Origin: Pseudevernia furfuracea
Lineage: Eukaryota > Ascomycota > Lecanoromycetes > Lecanorales > Parmeliaceae
Length of the DNA: 64,000 bases
Reading direction: 5' to 3'
NCBI GenBank assembly: GCA_022315425.1
Contig: JAIUPT010000021.1
Coordinates: 1,240,001 to 1,304,000 of the forward strand
This document shows, piece after piece, positions 1 to 10,874 of the stretch (position 1 is its first letter; each line of letters opens with the position of its first letter). The notes under the pieces are model-generated. The model had not been told where the DNA came from. It worked only from the letters and a program-made list of their open reading frames with translations, and searched no databases. Both the position numbers and the translations under genes were made by a program.

Positions 1-65
1 TCCTTTTTTCCACATCTTAGCGTTTGTGGAAGGTCACACAACCAATACGCTCTCCTACTGCCGCC

Positions 66-3000
66 ATGCCTCGTAAGGCCTTTGTTGCTGACCTGCAGGA
101 GGCCATCAAGACCTTCGAGCGAATTAATGTATCACGTCTGAAAGCAGGGGAGGAAGATGGCATGATCAAGTTCCTCTATCACATAAGTGATGGAGATACT
201 ACAGAAATCACAGTCATGGTTTCGGGTAAGTGAACTCCCCTTGTTGTCTAAACACGGTGATACCAGCATCCAACATCTTGGAATGAAGTGTACAACAAGG
301 AAGATGTTATTTGACGGGGTTCACTGATTACGGTAACAGATCTTGGAGAGTACCCCGAATCACATATGTACATGATTTACACCAATTCAGAGAGTATTCT
401 TCCGTCAATCCTCTCGGCGTTAGACGACATGAGCAAGTGCCCTGGCATGAAAGTCTCGGACATGATGGCCAAGGTTGTAAAGACTCTCGACAAAGCAACC
501 GCGGGCTCCAGACATAATCCCGTCGACATTGACGATGGTGATCCTATGCAGATCGACTCCGACCTTGAGCCCGAAGATTCTGACGAGCCAAACGATTACG
601 ACAGCGACGCCGGGGCCTGGTCTCCAAAATCACCAAAGCCCCACTCATCAAACAGTGCTCCGCAGTTGCGTCAGGGTGATCGTACGGATGTCCTGGCTTC
701 GAATGCTAGAATCCGCAAGGATCTTCGTATCGCGAAAGAAGCTGGCTTTCGAGTTTGCTACCTCGGTAACTTGCTCAATAATGGCCAAGACGGGTTCGTG
801 ACTATTTCGTGCCGCGTTGCCAAGCTCGGTATCTCAGATGAAGCTTTGCAGGCATGGCATCTGGAACCAAACCAGTACTTCATACTGCTCATACGATACA
901 CTGACGGCTACAAGGATCTGGATCGACTTATCAGCCGGAGTGTGTCTCATGGAGTACAAATGCGCGTGGGCTTGAGCTCCAGATATAAGATTGCAATTGA
1001 TGAGGCCATCGCTGCCTTCACAGTTCTAGAAGACAAGAGCAAGTCTCGGAAGCTCATGACTACTCAAGCTTCTAGTGCGTCTAAGAAAGAAGGCTTGGGT
1101 CGTCTCTTCATCGGCAAGCCCCTTGACGATCTTTTGAACGATCGACTCATACCCTTGCTCAGGTATCGCAATGCAATGGGCTTTCACTGGGGCGGCGCCG
1201 AAGAATTCTTCAATGATCATCAAGGCCGGAATCTCGACGGACAAAATTCTATAGACGCAAAATACTGGGCCGAGGATCCTTCCAAGCATCTAGAGACGTT
1301 ACCAAAGCTCGTGACCCAGGACCATATGACTGGAAACCCGAAGGAGCGCTCATTTCCTCTGACGGCCATGCAATTCGCACTGCGTCACCTTGTCCGATGC
1401 ACAGAATTCTGCTTGGTTTGCAACAGCAAAGTCGAAGCCGACTTCGAAGCTCTAAAGCCCTATGTCTGCTCGAAACCGTTATGCTTGTACCAGTATATGA
1501 GCCTGGGTTTCGGACCGAGCATCGAACACGAAATCATAACGCAGCCTCATGTCGTCGATCTTCTAGTCAGCTTCTGTTACACGAGTGCCACTTATCGCAA
1601 GCTTCGATACCTCCCGACTGGTATGGCTCTTATGGTTCCAGCACCGTCGCTCGTGAGGGAGCGCCAAAACTTTATGCCTAGCTATGGATGGCGACATGCT
1701 CCAAACCCTATGACTGACGGTGTCAGTCTTCATCAGACTTCTAAGACGCCAAAAATTGTGCAAGAAGCTGTAACCCACAAAGCAAAATTCGATCGCCAGA
1801 AAATGGAGCTTCTATTTCCCCCTGGCGCCGCGCAAGTAGTGTATCCTGGCAGTTGGGTATCTTTTGTTGTTCCCTTGACTGAGGAACGCTATCATTGCAG
1901 AGTGACTGAAGTATTGCATCCAACGGTCAGACTAGCTGCACCAGTGGTTAGAGCTGCGAGGAAGACTGGAAAAGCTGACCAGCCGGCTGCTGTTGCTGTT
2001 TCTCAGCGACACCTTTCGGGTACGAATAAAGCCAACATACCAACCACTCTGACCCCCACTACAACCCCTCCACCAATACTCGTGGCAGAACATTCCACCA
2101 GTCAGCACCCGGAGGTACAATTCATTGTCTATGATCAGAACTTCGACGATCTCGATGACCATGAAAAGCAGTACTCAATCTGTTTGCTGTTGGAGACACT
2201 GCCCAGTGTGCAGCAGATGAGCGATTATCTTCGGAGCAAGGGTGGTCAGGACACTTCCTTGCGCCAATGGGCTGAGCGAATCTCACCAGCAGCACTCGGT
2301 GTCCTTCGTTGGATTATTGCTTCCAATCGCTCTTGCATCATTCAAGTCGACAGTCTTGGGAACAGCGACCGCAAATCTGAGGAGAGAGTCTCGGGGATGC
2401 CTGGCTGGATGCAATTTCGATTCGCTCAAGGTGCACCAGACAAAGAACAGAGATTCGTGACATCTATACGTGACACAACGCCGAATGCGAAAAACCCCAC
2501 CATCTTTGCGTGGCATGGTAGTCCCTTGCACAACTGGCACGGTATCGTCAGAGAGGGTCTGCACTTCGAGAAGGCTGACCATGGCAGAGCCTTCGGCGAT
2601 GGTGTTTATCATTCTTTGCACGCCATGACTAGCGTCGGGTACAGCAGTATGGGTTATATGTCTCGCAGCTATAGTGGCGGAGATGATATTATGTCAGTTC
2701 CCGGAGAATGGCCTCATAGTCAGCTGAGGATATCGCAGGCAATCGCCCTGAATGAGATTGTGAATGCCCCTTCGCAATTTGTCAGCAAGAGCCCTCACCT
2801 TGTTGTGGCCCAGCTCGACTGGATTCAATCGCGCTACTTGTTTGTCAGGTGCAACATCCAGGGAATGCAACTTCAGGATAGTCCACCGACCCAGGTTTAC
2901 GAACAAGATCCAGAGTTTACGCCTGTTGGGGAGAAGAATTCACACATTATCATGCCCGTCACTGCGGTCAGCAAATCCCGGAGACCTGTATCACAGACTT

Positions 3001-3839
3001 TTACCGTCAAATCTGGAAACAAGAAGATTAAAGTTGCAAATGCACAAGAGCCGGAAGACATTGCCATGATAAGCGATGAGACGGACTATGAAGATCTCGA
3101 TATATTTTTCTCGGACACCGAAGGAAAGCCAGAACCTCCGTCGTCAGAGTCAAACAAAGGAAAGGGCAAAGCTCTGCCGAAGCTGCCATCCTCAAGTAAG
3201 CCTGATGCTTCGAAGACAGACTTTGTGCCTGGCAGCCTCAATCACAAGTCGCTTACTTTACTGGAGCCCCCTTCCTACGCGACCTCAATGGCCACCAAAA
3301 CACTACAACGGGAATTGGCCGCCACGCTGAAAGTCCAAGACACACACCCAGCTCATGAACTGGGATGGTACATCGACCGGGAACTTATCAATAACGTCTA
3401 CCAATGGATCGTGGAGTTACACTCTTTCGAATCTCACCTTCCCCTAGCCGAAGACATGAAGTCCAAAGGTATCAAGAGTGTGGTCATGGAAATTCGATTC
3501 GGCAAGAATTATCCTATGAGCCCGCCCTTCATCCGTGTCATTCGTCCTCGCTTCTTAAGCTTCATGGCAGGTGGAGGCGGTCACGTTACCGCTGGAGGAG
3601 CATTGTGCATGGAGCTCCTGACCAATTCTGGCTGGAGCGCTGTCTCGAACATCGAGTCGGTTCTCTTGCAGGTCCGGCTCGCAATGTCGTCCACAGATCC
3701 ACAGCCAGCACGTCTAGAGGCGGGAATTGTTAGAGACTACCAGGTGGGAGAAGCTGTGGAGGCGTTCATTAGGGCTTGTCAGACACACGGCGTAAGTGCA
3801 TCATTCCAAACACAAACGGGCATTCAAATTGATTCGTAG
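66..3839 (+). CDS. PARP catalytic domain fused to a UBE2Q-like ubiquitin-conjugating domain
   Basis: Exons 66..225 and 340..3839 (intron 226..339, GTAAGT...ACAG) give 1219 aa. The ATG at 66 lies in a near-ideal GCCGCCATG context. The N-terminus (about 1-100) looks like the RWD-like region of UBE2Q proteins. A PARP-like ADP-ribosyltransferase domain follows, with the motif WHGSPLHNWHGIVREGL (candidate His779), GDGVYHS (Tyr810) and a candidate Glu859. The C-terminus (about 1060-1205) is an E2 fold with catalytic Cys1143 in GGALCMELLTNSGW, the signature of the UBE2Q class. The middle, including an acidic serine-rich stretch before the E2 domain, is low complexity. PARP plus E2 in one chain is a known but poorly studied fungal architecture. 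The expected role is joint mono-ADP-ribosylation and ubiquitin transfer in nucleus or cytosol; this is inference. A further 5' exon beyond the window edge cannot be excluded. Confidence 0.88.
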
Positions 3840-4724
3840 ACAGTGGGAGGTACCTGAAGACTTCAAATCGTCACATGGAGGAAGTATGGGTGGAACGCCC
3901 GGCTTCAGGCAGAGATGATGATCAGGTCTAAGGAGTATTCAGCGACACTGCTTTGTATTGAGGCGTTTGATGCGTGGGACCGGCGGAGTAATGACTAGCG
4001 TTACACCAAGGGGGTACATTAATGATTACGGAGTACGAGGCTATACGATCAAAGAAAAGCGGGAAACGGAGGCATTAATTGCCTAGGATGCGATGACGAC
4101 TTCGTCGGGAATAGAGATATCTCGGTTTCTTCTTCGTCCTAGGTAGTGGTTCCTCTTCTCATCAAAATGCAAGCCTTTTTCCAACGCGATTCCTGCCTGG
4201 TGCAATTTGTGACATTGAAGCCCAGGTAAAGCAAAGTCAAGTTATCTACTCACATCAAATACCGCACGCGGAATAAGAAAAGGATATTTGTCCTCTACTA
4301 AACTTGAATAATGCTTCACGGCAAGATGAGCAGCTATGTATGAAGATATTCGGGTAGGGTGCTGCGAGATAGAGTGACCCACAAGCACCGCTGGAAGAGG
4401 AAGCTAGATCATCATCTCCTTTTAGAATCCGCAACGCTCATAATTAGTAGTGAATACCTTACCTAGACCCAATTTCATGCGCTGATCCACCGTGTTCGCG
4501 GCCTATTGTCTCTGCCTCGAGATGTGAAACAGCATGATGACTCGGAATGGTGGGGCTGTGAGGATGCCGCCTGCGCCTCAGCCCTCGCGTGCGTCCTTGA
4601 GGTAAGCCTGTGGCCTTTCTCCTACAATGTCACCCTCATTCTCAATTTTCGCTCACTCCCTCTACTCTATTTCTTTTGTGAACATCTCAAGCTGCCTGAC
4701 AGTCTGCACTACTTTCGCGCCACC
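3840..4724. other. Intergenic region and 5' leader of the AAA ATPase
   Basis: No gene is seen. A GTAAGC donor-like site near 4601 with acceptor-like AAG around 4690 could mark a 5' UTR intron of the downstream gene. Confidence 0.4.
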
Positions 4725-6221
4725 ATGCACACCAGGCCGAGCACTATACCCTCGACCTCAACCTCTGCCGTGACATCTACCTCAACCCGTGACGGAGTCT
4801 ACAAAGAATTCCACAACAATTCAACGGCACCTCGCATCAACAGCGACGTAGTTCTCGTCGATGCAATCCGGAAGCATTACCCCTCACTCCACCTCACCAT
4901 CATTCCTAGCTCCCAATGCAACTTCCTCAAATACGCCGCAACCGGGCATGCCAGTGCTACTCCCATAGATGCAGACAACTCCGCAGATGAGCATTTGAAA
5001 CATAGACAATATATGGCACCAGTCAAGAGACTGGATGGCGGTTCGGGTATCCTCTATGACTCCGTGCAATTTGGGAAATGGATGTACAAGTGGGAAGAAA
5101 AAGAATACATTCTCTACACCATCAATGGATCCGACGGTCTCTACCACAGCCCCATGAGCTACCTCCTCGGCTCCACGCCCGTGGGAAATGACGAGCTGAT
5201 GCTCGCGGCATGCAGATGGGAGAATTCCATCCACAACTCCGTTCTCGTCTTTGACGGCGGATACTGGCAATACAGCTCCGCGCTTTGGCAAAGCATCCAG
5301 ACATCGAACTGGGAAGACGTCATCTTGGACGCGGAGATGAAAAAGAGTATCGTTGGCGAAGTGACCAAATTCTTCGGCTCGAAAGACCGGTATAAGAAGC
5401 TCCGTGTGCCGTGGAAGAGGGGCGTCATTTTCCATGGTCCGCCGGGGAATGGTAAGACGATTTCCATCAAGGCCATGATGCATTCGCTCTACGACAGGGA
5501 TGACCCGGTCCCTACGCTCTATGTGAGGAGTTTGGCGAGCTATTCGGGGCCGGAGTATGCGATCAGTTCGATCTTCGGCAAGGCGAGACAGATGGCACCG
5601 TGCTTGCTGGTCTTTGAGGATCTGGACAGCATTGTCTCTGATGCCGTCCGCTCCTACTTCTTGAACGAAGTGGATGGCCTGCAAGACAACGATGGCATCA
5701 TGATGGTCGGCAGTACCAATCACCTCGAGAGGTTGGACCCAGGCATTAGCAAAAGGCCGAGCAGGTTCGATAGGAAGTATCTGTTCCCGGACCCCAACAT
5801 GGAAGAAAGAGTGAAGTATTGTGAGTTTTGGAGAAGAAAACTCGACGACAATGAGGACGTAGAATTCCCGGAAGTACTATGCAAGGCGATCGCGGGCATT
5901 ACGAAGGGCTTCAGTTTTGCGTATATCCAGGAGGCGTTTGTGGCAGCGTTGTTGGCTATTGCTACCGGGGATGCTAGCGGTGAGGAGATGAAGGACGAGG
6001 GGCCCTTTTGGAAGCAGTACGAGTACAAGCGATGTGTTTGCAAGACGTCGGATTTTGAGATGCTGGTGAAGTGTAAGGTGGAGGATGAAGAGGATTTGGG
6101 GAAGTTTGTGCTTTGGAGGGAGATCAAGAAGGCGGTCAAGACGTTGCGGGAGGAATTGCAAGTGGAGAAGGGCGCGGAGGGTTTTGCGTGTGGCTATGAT
6201 TGCGAGAAGATCAGTACTTAG
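4725..6221 (+). CDS. BCS1-type AAA ATPase
   Basis: A single-exon gene of 498 aa. The open frame continues upstream, but the first real ATG in it is at 4725, in a GCGCCACCATG context. The AAA core shows Walker A GPPGNGKT at residues 238-245, Walker B LLVFEDLD near 295-302, and a sensor/arginine-finger region with GSTNHLERLDPGISKRPSRFD. This places it with the fungal BCS1-like AAA group (the 'AAA-type ATPase core' proteins of about 500-600 aa). True Bcs1 is a mitochondrial inner-membrane translocase for the Rieske protein. This protein has no obvious N-terminal membrane segment, so the mitochondrial role is doubtful. The N-terminal 50 residues are Ser/Thr-rich. The substrate is unknown. Confidence 0.85.
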   Translation: MHTRPSTIPSTSTSAVTSTSTRDGVYKEFHNNSTAPRINSDVVLVDAIRKHYPSLHLTIIPSSQCNFLKYAATGHASATPIDADNSADEHLKHRQYMAPVKRLDGGSGILYDSVQFGKWMYKWEEKEYILYTINGSDGLYHSPMSYLLGSTPVGNDELMLAACRWENSIHNSVLVFDGGYWQYSSALWQSIQTSNWEDVILDAEMKKSIVGEVTKFFGSKDRYKKLRVPWKRGVIFHGPPGNGKTISIKAMMHSLYDRDDPVPTLYVRSLASYSGPEYAISSIFGKARQMAPCLLVFEDLDSIVSDAVRSYFLNEVDGLQDNDGIMMVGSTNHLERLDPGISKRPSRFDRKYLFPDPNMEERVKYCEFWRRKLDDNEDVEFPEVLCKAIAGITKGFSFAYIQEAFVAALLAIATGDASGEEMKDEGPFWKQYEYKRCVCKTSDFEMLVKCKVEDEEDLGKFVLWREIKKAVKTLREELQVEKGAEGFACGYDCEKIST

Positions 6222-6663
6222 TGTAGACACACGTAGTATCAGGAGTTAGGCTGCATGATCTATTGGCATTTCCGACCTATACTTTTACTGTCCTGCTTCT
6301 CTTGAACTGTTTGACTCCTTGATGCAACCAGCACGAAATAGGGGAGACAAATACGCTCGAGAGCTTCCTATGATGTGATTGCTAGACACGTAAGTGAGTC
6401 TCGCCATTTCTCATGCGTACCGAGCAGAGCTACCTCCTTGTTCTTGAATGCTCCTTTGCTACGAAGGTGGCCCCCGATGCTTCTAGAAAGCCAGAACATA
6501 CCAGCCAGCAGGATAATGGGCGCAAGAACCCCGGGTTCGGGCAGAAAGATCTTTGGTGCTGTGCTCGTGGAGCGTTAAACGCCAGCCATGGAGAGAAAAT
6601 CGTGCGAGACCACACATCCCAGCCCGCTTCAGGCCCAAACCATCCTCCCCCTTCCAATAACCC
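6222..6663. other. Intergenic region between convergent genes
   Basis: Convergent 3' ends of the AAA ATPase and the OGFr-domain gene. Nothing gene-like was recognised. Confidence 0.4.
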
Positions 6664-7347
6664 TCACCCCGTCCCATTCCACCCTCGGCCAGCGACATCG
6701 CCGTCAGCCTCACCCCGTCTCCTCGCCTCAAACTCGTAAAGGAAATCCTTGCCCCTCCCCCCGTCCCTCTCGTCCTCGGGCGCCAGGTAAAGCGGCCGCT
6801 CCGCCGCCCGCGTCCAAAACATCATCGTCTTCGCCCCGATGCCCGACCGGCCGCCGTCGTACACGGCGCTCAGCGCGCGGTGGAACGCCGCGGCGTGCCC
6901 GTCGAGACCGAGGACGCGCAGGCTGCGGATCATGCGCGTGATGCGCAGGTGGTTGTGGTTGAAGCGCGTGCGCCAGTGTCGGGAGGCGCGGGGGAAGTCG
7001 GGCCCGGGGAGGACCTCGATCGTCCCGGCGGGGTTCCGGGCGTGCGCGGGGGCGGCGAAGCCGTAGAAGTGCAGCATGCGGGTTAGAGAGCGGGTCAGCT
7101 GCGACCGGAGGTCCGGGCGGGAGCGGAAGGCGTGGAAGGTGGCGGCGTCGATGGCCGGGGCGGTGGGGTGGTAGGCGGAGGGTTCGGGGAGCGGGAAGAG
7201 GAGTTGGATGTAGTCGTGGCAGTATTCGAGTTCGGTGTCCGGGAAGGCGAGGATGGAGGTGAGGGTTCGTCCGGCGGGGTCGGCGGCTTGGATGGTGGGG
7301 TCGTAGAAGCGGACGAGCATGGGGCTCGTACTGGAGTCGGTGGACAT
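6664..7347 (-). CDS. OGFr-domain (opioid growth factor receptor-like) conserved protein
   Basis: 227 aa, single exon. The chosen start (7347) has a GTCACCATG context; the frame extends further upstream but that part is low complexity. The sequence after residue 10 has the OGFr N-terminal signature: FYDPTIQAADPAGRTL, then a stretch with DTELEYCHDYIQLLFPLPE and the HNHLRITRMIRSLRVLGL block. This domain occurs widely in fungi and bacteria in proteins of about 200-250 aa with no known biochemical function; in vertebrates it belongs to the opioid growth factor receptor. Codon use is very GC-rich on the coding strand, in contrast to the following repeat region. The family call is firm; the role is unknown. 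Confidence 0.82.
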   Translation of the reverse strand: MSTDSSTSPMLVRFYDPTIQAADPAGRTLTSILAFPDTELEYCHDYIQLLFPLPEPSAYHPTAPAIDAATFHAFRSRPDLRSQLTRSLTRMLHFYGFAAPAHARNPAGTIEVLPGPDFPRASRHWRTRFNHNHLRITRMIRSLRVLGLDGHAAAFHRALSAVYDGGRSGIGAKTMMFWTRAAERPLYLAPEDERDGGRGKDFLYEFEARRRGEADGDVAGRGWNGTG

Positions 7348-7780
7348 GGTGACGGGGGGCGAGGTTGATGTGGAACGGGTTTGATGGTGGTTGACGCTTG
7401 TATGGTGTCGAGGTTGATAATGCTGTTTGTTTTTCGAAAGCCGATAACTCTGAAGAGTGTTGAGTGCTACGTGATGAGGAAATTTGAAAAGATGGTCAGT
7501 GTCAGTGACGGAGATACTGGTTTGACGAAATGGGAATAATAGCCTCGAAGCTTTTTGCATGGGTTCAGTGGGAGTAGAACGCAGTACTTAAGTCCAATAA
7601 CACGCTCTATGGATCGATATCCTCTATGATAGAGTGAATTACATGTACTTGTCTATAAGCATTGCTATTTGAATGGAATGAGTGTGTCGAGCGAATGAGG
7701 CAGTGGTGGCAGTGTAAACTGTTTGCCAAGAGTTTGTCACGTGACCCAGCCCGACCTCAACACGCCAAGATGTGTACACT
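7348..7780. other. Upstream region of the OGFr gene
   Basis: Holds the promoter side of the OGFr gene and then AT-richer DNA leading into the repeat block. No other gene was recognised. Confidence 0.4.
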
Positions 7781-7855
7781 TACGGAGGTGGGCGCCAAAA
7801 GTCCTGCACATGCGCTAGCAGTAGCCCTAGCCCTAGTATCGGAAAGCGGCCCCAG

Positions 7856-7987
7856 TGTTGAATAATGGGGTCTAGACGACTGATATTGAGTGGACTAAGG
7901 AGTGTCTATGTAGGAAGGTAGAATACATGTATGTGAGTGCCGTGCCAAGCCACTAGCTAGTAGGGCTGTTTGCCACATTTTCTAACA
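7856..7987 (-). repeat. LTR (3' LTR of the copia-type element)
   Basis: 132 bp, TG...CA ends, matching 9020..9152 except for one small substitution/indel near the end of the LTR (TCTAG against TCTGGA on the plus strand). Confidence 0.85.
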
Positions 7988-9019
7988 CTCCCCCTCGAAC
8001 AGCACCTAGCCACCGACAACGACAGTGATACCCGAATCGCAAGCAGACATGTATCGAAGGTAGTGACAGTGTAGACGATCTTCCGGAGCCGTCAATGATG
8101 AGAATTGGTGAAGTGGTTGTCGAGACAGAGACTCCTGAGTTCTGAGCTGAAGAATTTGGTACCAGGGCGTATGCAGAATAGTGAGGTAGAGGGCTTATCG
8201 ATAAGCCTGATGTCATTTCTGAAGGATTTGAGCGATTTCGAAGGTATCAGACGAGTATTCTGCACGGTGACTCCCCCTGCTCCAGAATGCTTAGTCCAAT
8301 GACTCCCCCTGCTTCCTCTACTCCAGAGTGCTCAGTCCATGACTCCCCCTGCTCAGATATCACTCCCCCTGACTGAGTACCCAGCCGTGCCCCACCAAGG
8401 AAAGAATCGAAGAAATCCAAATCGCATGTATGTGTGTTATCCTCCTCAACATCATGACAGCCTGGCCTGGAGTCATGCACTGTAGATTTGCCCTGTGCGT
8501 CCCAAGCTCTTGCCATTCCCGTAGAGAGTGTATGAATCGAATGTGCCATTTGATAGCAGGCTCACTATGTGTGTTGCCGAAATGCTCAGTAAAGAGGTCG
8601 TACGATTGACTGCCTTTGTAGCAGGCTCACTATTCGGTGTTCAGGTTGCCATTATAGCAGGCTCACTATTTGAAGATGATGATAATGATTCGTGCTGCCC
8701 CCTGCCTAACAGCGAGCTTTCGTGGTGAGCGAGGAAGTATCTGTGTCTGATGTTTGCTCCCAAAGATGCCATTACCACATGCAGGCTTCGCCAACCTTAG
8801 TTGACAAGGAAGGATCTGATTTACTCCCTTTTGACCTTCTCAACTCGCGTCGATTAGTAGCACTCCTCCTTCGGTCGACGGTCGGATAGTCGGTAATGCC
8901 TAGCAGGCCAGATATGTGTCAGTTAGTAGCACTCCTCCCTCGGCTGACGGATAACGTGTTCGATCTGTACGGCACGGAGTCACTCCCTGGAAGCTGGTAA
9001 GGCTACCGGGCTCATAACC

Positions 9020-9152
9020 TGTTGAATAATGGGGTCTGGAACGACTGATATTGAGTGGACTAAGGAGTGTCTATGTAGGAAGGTAGAATACATGTATGTG
9101 AGTGCCGTGCCAAGCCACTAGCTAGTAGGGCTGTTTGCCACATTTTCTAACA
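9020..9152 (-). repeat. LTR (5' LTR of the copia-type element)
   Basis: 133 bp direct repeat of 7856..7987. On the minus strand it is followed by a primer-binding-site-like sequence. Confidence 0.85.
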
Positions 9153-9284
9153 TTCGTATAATAAATCGCTATCACTTTGGGGCCACTTCCCGATACTAGT
9201 GCTATCATCGTGGGGCCGCTTTCCGGTACTAGGGCTAGGGCTACTGCTAGCGCATGTGCAGGACTTTTGGCGCCCACCTCCGTA

Positions 9285-10197
9285 GTCAGCCTCAGAAAGA
9301 AAATAAATATTTGTGTAAGTATGTGCAAAAGACCCTTGCTAATCAGCGATGGGGATGAGGGACGATGATTTTACGTTAGATGTTAGTGTGCAACAAGGTT
9401 TCGAGGGATCTATGCGAAGATTGTCAAATATGTTTATGCTATGAACCTTGCATATGACGGAGGAAAGACTTGATAAATGTACAGAAGCGGGATCCAATTC
9501 TGGTCAGAGACTGTATGAGGTACTTGCGCAGCAGCTTTGAATGCCCAACATCAATTCTTATCGCCATATATTCACAGATCAATGATTTGGCTTAGTCCCA
9601 AAGCATATATATATTGCGCTTGAAGCGCTTCTTGAGTAGAGCATCCGGTATGGAGATACCAATCCACCGATCCACCGATCCGCCTCCAATCTATCTAGTC
9701 CGTCTGCACCATTTTGATGGGTTAGCATTACTCCGGATGGAGGAGAGAGATCTTTGAATTAAGCTGACCAACTGTTCTTGGCAGTAACAAAAATCGAAGC
9801 GATGCCGAGGTCTGAACCGTCCTCGCAAAACATTGGTGCATCACTGACTTCTGTTTTGGTCTGCGGTTTTCTGAAAGTATATCGCTTTGATGTCGTTTTG
9901 CGTAACGCCAGATTGAATAATGCATGTCGGACCTAAGAGGGCGCTGGACGATGGGCCTGACGGTTATGGTGGGTCAGGTATCTTGTATTTTCCTTGTCCT
10001 TAGCTCTGACTTCACCGCTCATATGTGTAGCTGCGCCAAGACGTGACTGACCATGATGGCAGCGGAAGAGATCAGACGCTGGGAAGGTAGTCCCGCTGAG
10101 TACAGCCTTTAGGTTTTCCCTCAACATTCCCTTGACCTTTGGCCTGCTTATTTCTTACCTTTTCCGCATCGGCGATGTTTCCGAGCATCTTCTTCTC
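9285..10197. other. Gene-free interval
   Basis: Short unrelated open frames only. No recognisable domain, RNA or repeat was found. Confidence 0.4.
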
Positions 10198-10874
10198 CAA
10201 CCGGCTACCATTTCATCTACGTATTCCAGATGCGACCGGCTCGGCCGCAGGCGCCACAGGTCTTACCGCTGTCATATACTACTATTGCTGATTTTCATTA
10301 CGACAAGCACCTACGCCTCAACCTCCCGGCAGCTCTTTGCTTTCGCTAGAGATAATGGGATGCCTTTTTGGAACTGGCTGGCTCGTGTACTTGCCTGCCC
10401 TTGAACTCAATGCTGACAAGAAGTACGTAGTCAACAACAGGTGCACCCAAAATGGCAGGTACCAGGCAACTCCATACTCGTGACCTGCATCTTCACCATC
10501 GCCATATCCCTCATCAAAATCGGCGCAAACGTCGCCTTCAATGCCGTGCTCTCCCTCGGCGTAGTCGCCCTCATGGCCACCTACGGTATCTCCATCGGCC
10601 GCGTCCTTCTGAAAAGTCTCCGCGGCAAACCCTTCCTTCTGGCTCGTTGGTGCTTGGGTAAAGCGGGGATCTACGTCAATGTAGTTGCGATAGTCTATCG
10701 CTTGGGCTTTCTTTTAGAGCTTTTGGCTGAATGGTTTTGAGCTGAGCGCGCAGACGTTAAATTGGACTGTTGTGCTTTTTGTGGGGGTTTATGGGCATGG
10801 CGTGGTTGGAGTATTTTGTGCATGCTAGAAAGTCATATGAGGGGCCGGTAGCGAAGGTTGAGGGGAGGTCGTGA
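10198..10874 (+). pseudogene. Amino-acid/choline permease fragment (APC family), broken
   Basis: Only the C-terminal third of a GABA/choline-type permease remains. A first piece near 10220-10285 reads ATGSAAGATGLTAVI in one frame; the TM segment with TSRQLFAFARDNGMPFWNWL follows in another. A normal-looking intron (10387..10440) joins it to HPKWQVPGNS and further TM helices up to about 10737. After a further frame change the usual C-terminus is found as SYEGPVAKVEGRS ending at 10874. The N-terminal two thirds (about 300 residues) are missing, and at least two frameshifts are needed to read the rest. It is a non-functional relic. Confidence 0.75.

Larger units (their letters stand above)
7856..9152 (-). 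mobile_element. Non-autonomous Ty1/copia-type LTR element
   Basis: Two near-identical LTRs of 132 and 133 bp (7856..7987 and 9020..9152) enclose about 1,032 bp with no gag-pol frame. Read on the minus strand the anatomy fits: the 5' LTR (9152 to 9020) starts TGTTAG and ends TTCAACA. It is followed at once by GGTTATGAGCCCGGTAGCC, which resembles the internal initiator-tRNA-Met primer site used by copia-class elements. The 3' LTR (7987 to 7856) is preceded by the purine tract GAGGGGGAG. No 5-bp target duplication is seen (flanks CCCAG and TTCGT). The high LTR identity suggests recent activity or gene conversion. Copies elsewhere would show whether a full element supplies the enzymes. Confidence 0.82.
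7781..9284. repeat. 73-bp inverted repeat arms flanking the LTR element
   Basis: 7781..7853 and 9212..9284 are reverse complements of each other with one visible mismatch. The left arm stops 2 bp before the left LTR. The right arm lies 59 bp beyond the right LTR and is the second of two related 33-bp-spaced units that begin GGGGCC (9179 and 9212). The arms contain CTAGCCCTAG-type repeats. They may be the termini of a foldback element that received the retroelement, or the result of an inversion between element copies. Confidence 0.8.

Noticed and set aside
4884..5723. 279-codon open frame antisense to the AAA ATPase
   Set aside because: A shadow of the coding strand; the sense frame has clear AAA motifs.
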